From Blastomyces gilchristii SLH14081 (taxonomy: Eukaryota; Ascomycota; Eurotiomycetes; Onygenales; Ajellomycetaceae), in contig NW_003101679.1 in assembly GCF_000003855.2 (NCBI RefSeq), positions 4,053,393-4,117,392 of the forward strand: a DNA stretch of 64,000 nt, in the 5' to 3' direction. Made by a program: the position numbers and the translations under genes. Under the pieces are notes generated by a model. The model saw only the letters and a program-made list of their open reading frames with translations. It was not told where the DNA came from and did no database searches. This document shows positions 36,895 through 46,471 of this stretch, one piece after another. How positions within the stretch are numbered: position 1 is the stretch's first letter; the number at the start of each line of letters is the position of its first letter.

Positions 36895-37165
36895 TGTCAG
36901 AAAAAAGAGATTATACACTACTGAACATCATTAACATTGTATTACTACAATATTTCTCATCATCATCATCAGCTTACTATAACACTTGTCTAATACTTGC
37001 TTATACTAGCTCTCTTGACTCACACATATATTTTACTATAAATAGCTCTATCTTTTGTATGAAATAGATATATTAGATAGGGTACAGAGAATATAACAAG
37101 CAGATCTTGATACACATAAGATTCATATGTCTCCAACATATTCATCCGTGACACTCAATCCGACA
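36895..37165 (+). repeat. E1 3' LTR
   Basis: 271-bp partner of 10012-10282. Its left part is mutated and its right end keeps CTCCAACAT and CCGACA. It is followed by the duplication AAGTC at 37166-37170. Confidence 0.93.
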
Positions 37166-39379
37166 AAGTCCCATCAACATGTTTCTAGCCAACATTGAGA
37201 ACCTTATAGTGTTGATTTATTTTGATTTAACATTTTCGAATTGACTCTCACACAGCAGCCCTCAGCGCCAACAAAGCTATTATTAAAATATTGTATGCTG
37301 GTGTCAGCAATACTATCAATTCAGGAATTAAAGGGGGAGCATTGGGAAGAACATTCCTCAACCGCGCCGGAGTCGACTAGCAAAGGCTAGTTAGTTAGCT
37401 GTCCTGTCCCGTCCCTTCCAACCACAAACATTTCCACCACAACCTGCAAGCCCCACGGGCCGCCGCATGCGGTTCCAACCCCTCCAAGCGATTTTCGAGC
37501 GGTTTAACAAGCCGAGAACAAAAAAGGGGGAAGCGGAGAAAGAAAATGACAGTTTTCTTCGTCCTATAGGATCCTTGAAGACGCACGATGTTGTGTCAGC
37601 CAGAAACAAGAAGAGAACCCCCAGAATGATTGATATTTACACTCGGCCAAGAGACACTACATTTTTATATATTTAGCGTATACGGATACATAGTCATGCA
37701 TTCAAAATAACTCCGCTGTAACTAGTTTCAAAGTAGATCTTGAAGTCAAGAAGGACTCTGCAACGTATGTACAAGTCTTTCAATAATGTCTACTACTATC
37801 TAGAAAGCTCAGATGGAGAGCTCTTTACTGGCATTCAAACCCTATATATGTTTAATCACTCAGAGGATGTCAGAACTGTCATGTCTGTGATATAACAATT
37901 CTCTAGGCCATACTCTGACTGAGTTGTAGAACTGACAATCTCAGATAATTCTATTCTTGTGTTCTTCTTCTATCTCTCAAGATCTCTCAAAAAGGCTGAT
38001 TAATCTTCTGATTTAAGAAACAGAATTGTCATATTATTCTATTTAGACATTCTGTGAACTGTACTCCGTAGAGAGAGTGTCTAATGTATTAATAAGAGCT
38101 GCAGACCACACAGGGGGGTGGAGAGAGGAGATGGGGTGGGATCTGCTTTGGAACACTAGTTATTTTTGTATGCAAAGCTAGTTATGTAGAACACTAAACC
38201 TATAAGAAAGTAGTTGCCTCTTGGCCGGGTGTAAATATCAATCCTTCCCTCCAGCCCAACATCTGAGAAATCACAGCAACTCCGTGCAGTTTACGATTTG
38301 GACATAGTCCCTTGCCAAAACGTTTCAGCAGCAATTATTCAATAATGGCAAAACCAAAGGACCAGATTGCTCAAGAGTCAACAATTGGCCCACTTCAACT
38401 CGTATGAGCGCGGATCGTCTCCTCTGGAAGAGCCGCATTGAATTTATTTATAATTGGACCAAGTATGCAGCCAAGGCACAACCAGCACCGGTGGAGCTGA
38501 GCTTTTAGCGGGCAGAATGGGTGACAGCATGGCGCGAAGAACTTTTTTGGGCACAATTTGGGTGTGGTAGTTACCGTCCACGGGTGTGATAACCAATTAC
38601 GAAATGGGATAGGCGGCTGAACAGGGAAAGCAACAAAGGATTCGCCGAGCTCATACATTCTCACTCGGTGCTTTGTTGGGAAGTTGTGGTTGGGCCGGAC
38701 GATATGGCTGTAGGGGGACTTGGGAGTCTCTCCTTAGCAAAAAAATTCCAGCCTGAAGCTCATTGTTCTCGAGCAGGGTTTCAAGCCCCACGAAGCCAGC
38801 TTTACGCTGTAGTCACCGATCCGAGTCAAGTCATAGATTTCATGAAAATTTTTCCCCTTAGCATTGTTAGCAATCACCGAGTCAACAATTCTTCCGGGGA
38901 CGGTTGACTCCAAACCCAGCCTTGTCACCCCTGTCAGCGCGATAATTGGGGCTAAGCAGACGCGACCTCCAATAATTGGGTCGGCATTCCTCCAGTTGAG
39001 GCCTTCTTGGGCTGCAGAATGCGCAGCACGCCCAGCACCCGGAGCTGCATATCATTTCAAAATTTGGGAAGCCGTTCTCCCGTTCTATCGAGTTGGCTGG
39101 TGATCCTGCGAATCACATCGATGGAGGGGCCTAGGCACCGGGTCCATTTTTCTCCTCTCGGAATAATATATAGGGGTACACCAAGTCCCTGACACAGGTT
39201 GACTGAAGTGTTCACCTTTTCCCCCGAACTCTGTTAGCACCTCGCGGTTCTCTTTATTAAAACTCAGTCGTTTTTTATTCTGATGATCTCTCGGCGCCAT
39301 TAGAGATACAGCATTCATTGAGGCTCCTTTGCCCAACCACTATTTTTTTCCTCGCATTCCCATAAATCAAACAGTAAAA
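37166..39379. other. Intergenic, gene-poor
   Basis: Host flank of the Copia insertion. The part at about 37,690-38,060 is AT-rich and poor in CpG and CpC, so it may be a remnant of another mutated repeat. A G-rich stretch is at 38,113-38,135. Open frames at 37391-37609, 38395-38664 and 38668-38907 show no recognisable domain. The last ~200 bp would hold the promoter of the PLAC8-family gene. Confidence 0.5.
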
Positions 39380-39952
39380 ATGGGTGACAAAATGGGTGCT
39401 TCTGTTGCGCCAGCGGGCAGGGAGTGGTCGCATGGCTTTTGGTCATGCTGCAACCCATTCGGCACATGTATGCTCCTGGATAACACTTATTCTATATATA
39501 TGAGAAGAAATCTTAAAGCGCCGCTAACATTGCTCTTGGACAGGCTTGATGACTTACTTCTGTCCTTGCATGGTGTTTGGTAAAACCGAAGCTCGGTTGA
39601 AGGAGCCGGGCGCTAGTGAGCACAGTAGTATGAATGGGATGGTAAGGCGCAATTCGCCCTGTTCCAAGTACACAACAAACAGAATTGGACTCTACCCAAC
39701 TGACGTTAAACTCCGGTCGAATAGTGCTGTGCTTGGGCATGCTTGGCCTACGTGGGTTGTTCGTGTATCCTCACAGCACTCCAGCGCAGCAAGATCCGGG
39801 ATACTTACGGTATCGAGGGTTCAAGCGCGACCGACTTTTGCGCGTCATTCTGCTGCCCCTGCTGCACCATCGTGCAGAATTCGAAAGAATCCGTGACGAG
39901 AAACCAGCAGGCTGGAGCCTACCAATCGCCACCAGCCATGCAATATCCATAA
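39380..39952 (+). CDS. PLAC8-family cysteine-rich protein (137 aa)
   Basis: Three exons, 39380-39467, 39544-39641 and 39725-39952, all in phase, giving 137 aa. The protein is a single PLAC8 (DUF614) domain. It has GFWSCCNPFGTCLMTYFCPC at residues 19-38, a central Cys/Trp-containing stretch beginning the third exon, a GCSCILTALQRSKIRDTYGI block, and a CCPCCTIVQNSKE block, followed by a short Pro/Gln tail. The family is found at the plasma membrane and includes plant cell-size/cadmium-resistance proteins; its hydrophobic Cys-rich stretches are thought to contact the membrane. The role in filamentous fungi is not settled. The start is the ATG after an A-rich leader and gives the usual short N terminus. 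Confidence 0.88.
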
Positions 39953-40972
39953 ATGGGCGCGATCCATGGATGTTTGAAACTTGCCCCAAATGGAAAAGAA
40001 AAAGAACGACGAGGATGGCATTGATGACGGGATTGCCGATTTTATTCCATGAGTTCTCTGCTATATTGTTTTCGCTATTTTATTTGCACGCTTTTTATTA
40101 TACCTCCTACGCAATGATTGTCAATTTCCCTTATAATTCCTTCTATCTTTCGTTCTTTCGTTCGTGGAGGATGGTGCTTCACTGCCGCTTCCGCATGAGC
40201 TGGATAATCTTTGAATGGCTCATCTTGACTTTTATAAAGCCCTTGCTTAACAGGTGCTGCTTCACTTAACGTTGCCATACTTCCGTTATTTGATAGGTTA
40301 ATGCTATTATTTATGAAGATTCATTTTAGTTCGATTCATCACAGTGTGGATCCAACCTTGGAAGTCCTCACATGATCCATGTCCTCGATTCGGAAACTTC
40401 TTGCGCTCAATAATAATAATCTAACGCTCAATCTAACAACCTAGTATCTAGTATAACGTACCCCCCAGAACCCTATCTAGGCAGGCATCTTCCGTCAGCA
40501 AGAGAACTTCGCTAGCTAGATTATAATACACGCAACATGAATCCTCCTACACAATCACCAGGCATTTACTTGGAACTGTATTGGTCAGATTAGCTAAGAA
40601 ACAAGTTCCTTACTTCTGTACCGTACCTAGGCTATTCTGATGGGCGTTCGGTTGAATGATTCGCGGGGTCTAAGCTAACCCCACCTCACTCACCCCCTCC
40701 CCAGCTCTCCTGCGGCTCCCCATCCGGCTATGGACGGTCAACCGCCCCTTACCGGGAGACTTGGAACTGTCTCCAACTCGCTACGTTGGTAATCATATTC
40801 CACCCTAACTACTTTTATAGGGCCACATCCCCATTGTTTGCATACGCCCTTCCCGCATTTTCTATTTATACAACCGCCTTCCCGCTGCAAATCGAGAATC
40901 TGGCCCCGTTACTCAAATTGAAAAACGCTTCATCTTTTTACGATAGCCTCCAACTTGATCTTGCACAATACG
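39953..40972. other. Intergenic, promoter of the class II aldolase-like gene
   Basis: Contains the 3' flank of the PLAC8-family gene and, from about 40,600, a C-rich promoter-like stretch. A minus-strand open frame at 40278-40075 (67 aa, hydrophilic) could be a small gene but has no recognised family. Confidence 0.45.
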
Positions 40973-42024
40973 ATGTCTCCTCCATCAGCTACCGCTACAG
41001 AAACAGCAGCCTCCGCTGCCGCTACCGTGCAGGTTAACGTGCAAGCGATGCCCGCATTTCCCAGACCACCAGTTTTTGAGGACAAGTATAAAGAGCGAGA
41101 ATATCTTAAAGGGCGATTAGCCGCTGCATTTCGGATCTTCGGAAAATATGGCTTCGACGAAGGGGTTGCCGGCCACATCACGCTCCGTGACCCTGTTGAT
41201 CCGACGACATTCTGGGTGAATCCCTTTGGCACGGCCTTCTCCCTCATTAATGCCTCCGATCTTATTCAGGTTGACCATGATGGAAAAGTGATTGACGGCG
41301 GGAAGGTCCGGCTGCTGAATACGGCAGCATATATGATCCATGCTGCGGTACATGAGGCCCGTCCGGATGTGATGTGTGCTGCGCACAGCCATAGTATCTA
41401 TGGACGGAGCTTCTGTGCTCTTGGAAAGCCGCTGGATATCACTACCCAGGACGCCTGTGCCTTCTATAACGTGCGTGCTTCTTTTTAAACTCTTTTCTGT
41501 TCTTTGTAACTTATTATCTTCCATCCTCTGTTTTTCTGTGCTGCCCGTTTGTCCTTCGCGACGTCTTCCTATGGTCGGAAAATATATAGCAGTCCCGTTC
41601 TACACTTTCCTTAGCAGGAAATGCAAACTAACTCTTGTATGCTTTTCCTTGACGCATATTTTTTTAGGATCTTGCCATCTATAAACAATTCAAAGGCGTC
41701 GTCCTTGCTAAGGAGGAAGGATACAACATCGCAAACACTCTAGGCAACAAGAAGGCCGCCCTTCTGCAGAACCATGGCCTATTAACAGTGGGCAAGACGA
41801 TTGAGGAGGCAGTCTTCTGGTTCATCGCCCTGGATAGATGTTGCCAAACCCAGCTGATGGCAGATGCCGCGGCAGCGGGTCGTGGAGGGACTACTGTTAA
41901 AATCGATGATGAAGATGCGCTCTTTACCTATAAAACCATTGGCACCCCTGCAGCAGGCTACTTTAACGCGAAACCCCTGTTCGATGTCATTCATAAAGAA
42001 ACAAATGGAGAGTATTTGCAGTAA
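40973..42024 (+). CDS. Class II aldolase/adducin domain protein (284 aa)
   Basis: Two exons, 40973-41470 and 41668-42024 (intron GTGCGT...TTTTAG), giving 284 aa. The class II aldolase/adducin N-terminal domain fills about residues 45-260. Metal-site residues are in AAHSHSIYGRSF (His138, His140), and the later conserved His is in LLQNHGLLTVG (His202). Upstream blocks GHITLRDP and NPFG are also typical. In bacteria the fold cleaves sugar phosphates (fuculose- and ribulose-phosphate) with Zn; in most fungal homologues the substrate is unknown, and some resemble adducin. The length fits the stand-alone fungal members. The ATG at 40973 is preferred over an upstream near-cognate codon. It is followed by the helicase gene on the same strand about 710 bp away, with no sign of functional linkage. 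Confidence 0.9.
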
Positions 42025-42737
42025 ATGGCGGCCCATACCGGAGGCGGTAAAGCTTGCAGAATGATGGGGTGGATATACTAGGACATCAGGTGCCGTGAAG
42101 GCAAGAGAGGTGGCGATGGCTGGACTGTTGCGGGATTGAAATGGACAAATAGCGGCGTAGGTAAGGTTAAATATTTAATGGCGGATGATTAGGATGACCT
42201 CCCGCCACACAGTTAAGAATGTGTATATGAACGATACGAAGTGGGCATGGCCACCGAAAAATGAATACATCCAGCTCATGTTGAAAACTACCTACCATAG
42301 CACAAATCCCTACTACGCTCAGTCTTTGAAAATTATCATGATTTGTGTGTCCTTCTCCCGCCTAATTCCAACTTTCCAAAGGCTTCAAGAAATATATTTG
42401 TGTCACGTGATTCCATAGTGTCAAAAGCGGCTTAGGCCCTAACGAAAGCATCTCTAAGACCCATTCAAATTTTCAGTCTCGGAGTTTTGTTTTTCCTTAA
42501 CTAGTTAGTTACAGGAAAAAAGTCAGATAAAAAAAATTCGGCGTCGTCTTATCATTTTCTTCCTATCCAACACAACCTCCTTTCCCCTTCCTCCTTTCCC
42601 CTTCACCCCCCCCCGTGTGTCTTTTATTCTCTCACTGAGTGGTGTGTGTTGCCTTATTCTTCCGTTGTGTTTTTTTGTGAACATATTTTTCCACCGTTTT
42701 AAACCCCTGTGTTACCCGCTCCAAGTGAACCTTTAGG
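42025..42737. other. Intergenic, promoter and 5' UTR of the DEAD-box helicase gene
   Basis: No gene seen. Pyrimidine-rich stretches at about 42,540-42,640 precede the helicase start, as is common for fungal core promoters. Confidence 0.55.
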
Positions 42738-44909
42738 ATGCTTGGTTCCGTTCGTCGAGGCAACGTCCTCGCACGTACTCTACGAACATGCATTGCGCGG
42801 CCGGTTAGAATACAGGCAGGCATTCAGCAGCCGATAAACACATTCCGGGTAGCTCAACAACAGTCTATCCTGCCGACGAGAAGTTTCCATGCGTATCCAG
42901 CCCTTAGATCTTCTCAAGCAGCCAGCGCAGTTAAGGAAGCTGAAGAAGCACCCTGCGAGCTCACTCAGTTTTCTGAACTGGCCTCCAATGGATTGATCAG
43001 CGATAATGTCATTCGCGTCATTACGAATCAAATGAATATTACGACCATGACAGATGTACAGAGGATGACCATCAATGCTACGCTAAATGGTTCTGATGTG
43101 TAAGTTGTTCTAATATCACCCAATGCTTCCCTCACTTCTTACTTTCAATTTTCTTAACGTGTACGTTGTAGCCTCGCCCAAGCGAAGACCGGTACGGGTA
43201 AAACGCTAGCTTTCCTTCTTCCGGTTGTTCAGAATATCCTCAAAGATCAGCAACTCGCTCAGCGCCCAAGATTCTCTCACAACCAGACCGACGCTTCAGA
43301 CATCCGCGCGATTATCATTTCCCCCACCCGCGAACTTGCCGAACAGATTGCTGTTGAAGCGAAGAAAATTGTATCAAACACTAGCATCATTGTCCAAACA
43401 GCTGTGGGAGGTACAAGGAAGCGTGAAGGTTTGATGCGGATTCAGCGCGATGGATGCCATATCCTCGTTGGCACTCCGGGCCGCCTTATCGACATCTTCT
43501 CTGACCCCAACAGCGGTGTCTCTGCCCCAAAACTGAGTGCATTGGTGCTTGATGAAGCGGATCGTCTTCTTGATATTGGCTTTGCTCCTGACATCCAAGA
43601 GCTTCAAACCTATCTGCCCCGTCGTCGAGAAGTTGACCGACAAACTCTTATGTTTTCCGCCACGGTTCCGCGGGAGGTGATGTCCATGGTTCGTCAGACA
43701 ATGAAACGCGATTTCACTTTTGTCAAAACCGTTCAAGAGGATGAAACTCCAACCCACCTGGCCGTTCCTCAAAAACACGTTGTCCTCCGAGGCATGGAAA
43801 ACCAGCTCCCAGCCATTCTAGAATTAGCGAAACAAGGCATCGAGAAACATGAACAAGATCCGGATAATAATATGCCGTTCAAAGCGATCGTCTATTTCAA
43901 TTCTACCGCCGAGGTGACATTGGCGAAGCAAGCCTTTGCGGCAATGAGGTCGAATACCTCTACACACTCGTCGCATCCCCTCCCTGATACCCCGTCCTAT
44001 GAAATGCATTCTCGCCTGTCTCAAGAGCAGAGGACAAGATTTTCAACCATGTTCCGCAAATCCAAGTCTGCCATTCTTTTCTCTTCTGACGTTACTGCGC
44101 GTGGAATGGACTTCCCTGACGTCACCCATGTGATCCAGATGGGAATCCCGCGAGACAGGGAAACATATATTCACCGCCTTGGACGGACAGCTCGTGCCAA
44201 CAAGAAGGGAGAGGGTTGGCTATTCACTTTGGATCTAGAGATCGGAAACCTTAGGCGAACTCTGGGAGGTCTCCCAATCCAATCTGACAGTCACAGCCTT
44301 CTCACTGCAACAGCTGACATGTCAACGGACATTGGTCACCCACCCCATGTGTCTGACATTTTCTCTAAAGTGAAAGATGGCTTCAGAATGGTTCCGATGA
44401 AGGACAAGTCTACCGCCTATGGCGCATATCTGGGCGTAATGAGCAACACAAGAGATAAATTCGAGGTTGTTCGCTACATCAATCAACTTTCGGCTCACGC
44501 CTGGGGCTTGAAAGAACCCCCATTTTTCTCGGCCTCGCTCGCTCACAAAATTGGATACAAAGGCGTTCCGGGTCTGAATACTAGGAACGACAATCGCGAA
44601 GATGACGACTCTCGCGAATCTTCGGGGTCTCGCGGCTCCTATGGCTCCATTAATTCCTACGGTTCTCGTGGCTTTGCTCCTCGCGATCCTTATGCTTCCC
44701 GTATGTCTTACGGCTCTCGCCCCTCTAGTGACCGGGGCGGCCGGGGTGGCCGGGGTGGCTGGGGTGGCTGGGGTGGCCGGGGCGGCCGGGATGGCTTTAA
44801 TGACGGCGGCAATCGAGGTTCCCGTAATTCCAACCGCACATTTGGAGACGGGCGTGAATATAACAATAACAGACAAATCCGTAGCAATCCTTTCGACTTT
44901 GACTTGTAA
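42738..44909 (+). CDS. MSS116: Mitochondrial DEAD-box RNA helicase, Mss116-like
   Basis: Two exons, 42738-43099 and 43172-44909, giving 699 aa. The N terminus (MLGSVRRGNVLARTLRTCIA) is Arg-rich without acids, as in mitochondrial presequences. Helicase motifs in order: I AKTGTGKT (residues 125-132), Ia PTRELAEQ, GG, Ib TPGR, II DEAD, III SAT, IV IVYFNST, V TARGMD, VI HRLGRTAR. The C-terminal domain continues past motif VI in the way seen in Mss116/CYT-19-type helicases and ends in a Ser/Arg then RGG-rich tail. Such enzymes are ATP-dependent RNA chaperones that help group I and II introns fold and support mitochondrial expression. Assignment to Mss116 rather than another mitochondrial DEAD protein rests on the presequence, the extended C-terminal domain and the basic Gly-rich tail. 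Confidence 0.88.
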
Positions 44910-46471
44910 TTCAATTACCAGCATGAGCGGAAATTGTTATTAATTGTCTACACGCCTGTCCAGCGCTACAACCATCACATCATGGTACATTTAATAGAAT
45001 GTGGCGATGCGGAGTCGGATACATATCCGAAATAAAATTAGCTAATTTTTTTTCTTTTCGTTTTCTACCGCTGGCATGGCGCAGAGTATGGCCTCGGCAC
45101 ATTCCTCTTGCCCTCTCGCTCGCGACGATTATAGACATGGGATTGGCATGTTTATCTCCTGGTGTTGAGGGCCTCCTTGTTCATGTTTCACCTTCAAGCT
45201 TATCGGGACTTCTTTTTTTCGATTTTTCTACACGTTGGGGCAAGACGTTTCCTTTTTTCCTTCTTCTATTTTCCTATTAGGGCTATCCAGGTGAAAAGGC
45301 GATGTTTGTTTTGCTGTTCTCGATCGATTTGAGAGGAGTCATTTATTACTCACCCTCGATTCATTTCTTCATATGTGTTTTATCATATTTTTTACATTTG
45401 TTACCCTGAATCTCTTCTCCCTTTATCTTCATGGTTGTATAGTACGCTTCCGGCTTCGCATATCTTTTGTGTACCTTCCAAATCCCTTGTAATTAATTAT
45501 TTTGCATTTCTATCCTTTCCTTAACTTCACTTTTGTATTCCTCTTTCTATATGTGTTACTGAAAAAGTTTTATACGAATTTAAAGCCCTTCGATCTTCAC
45601 ACTCGAGATATTCGACTACATTAAATACGTGCGCCGTTGGCCTCCTGTCCTTCTCCGCTCCCATGTTTCATGCCGTTCCTGGCCACTCTGGGTAGACGAC
45701 TATGCGGACGTATGTATATATAATTTATAAATGAAAATTTTACCCGATGACATCTTCCATCTTCCAGCTATACGAAAGCACTCCATCTTCATTTATCCAG
45801 GATGTAAATTTAAATTCATCCAAGGTTCACTTGAGACGAACTCAAAAGAGAGTTAGTTATTTATTCACTTAGTAACAAACCTCGGATCCGAATTTATGGA
45901 AGGAAGAAAGAAAGGTTAGACAGCTGTCGACACCAGCTTTCCGAGCAAGTTTTCCAGGATAACTGCCTTGAATGTCTCAGGCGTGCCAGTAGTTATTTAA
46001 TAACTAACTTACTTGTAAGCGCTAACTATCGTTGGCATCAAAATGCGTGCGCAGCCAGACTACGTACTCCACGTCAAACCTCCAACTAAACGCCCATTCA
46101 CAGGCCTGACAACGTCACTCCGGGCGGCTACGGAAACAATGGTTACAGAGTGACTGTCCATGTCCCTATGTTATTTATAGAATTGATAGTATTCCGCTAT
46201 TATTTTAAAACTATGTCGCAGGGCTCTTATTCTTTGACCGTTAGGTCCCGCCCTTTCTTTGCACATAAAGAGCTATTTCAGCAGCAATTTTTGCGTAGCA
46301 AGAGATTCTTTGTCAAAATTCTGCCTGGCGCAGCCTTATTTGGCAATCCATTTCCCCTTCCTTGCCTTGCCAGAAGACGTGGGCTGAGCTGCAGGGCCTG
46401 CCTTGCGACTTTTGCTAGTATTTCGAGACACCAACACCAAGCAAGACTATACACATAACCCGAAGATAGGG
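44910..46471. other. Intergenic, no gene seen
   Basis: T-rich 3' flank of the helicase gene followed by the promoter region of the ankyrin gene. Open frames at 44999-45280 and 46150-46458 plus have no protein-like features. Confidence 0.55.

Larger units (their letters stand above)
10012..37165 (+). mobile_element. E1: Ty1/Copia LTR retrotransposon, hypermutated, host of nested insertions
   Basis: Outer element of the nest. Two 271-bp LTRs (10012-10282 and 36895-37165) start TGTCAG and end CCAACA/CCGACA, and perfect 5-bp duplications AAGTC sit at 10007-10011 and 37166-37170. With the inner elements removed it is about 5.8 kb. Its internal parts are 10283-10510 and 31356-36894. The order of domains is that of Copia: Gag, Gag-pre-integrase, integrase, reverse transcriptase, RNase H. 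The C-terminal RNase H motif VPTAQMPVDGLTKALP is still readable just before the polypurine tract. Coding sequence is riddled with TGA/TAA/TAG and cannot be expressed. Confidence 0.93.

Noticed and set aside
37391..37609. 72-aa minus-strand open frame near the Copia flank
   Set aside because: No start context, no domain, and no splice partner found on either side.
44322..44924. 200-aa minus-strand open frame
   Set aside because: It is the antisense shadow of the Gly/Arg-rich helicase tail (Ala/Pro/Thr repeats).
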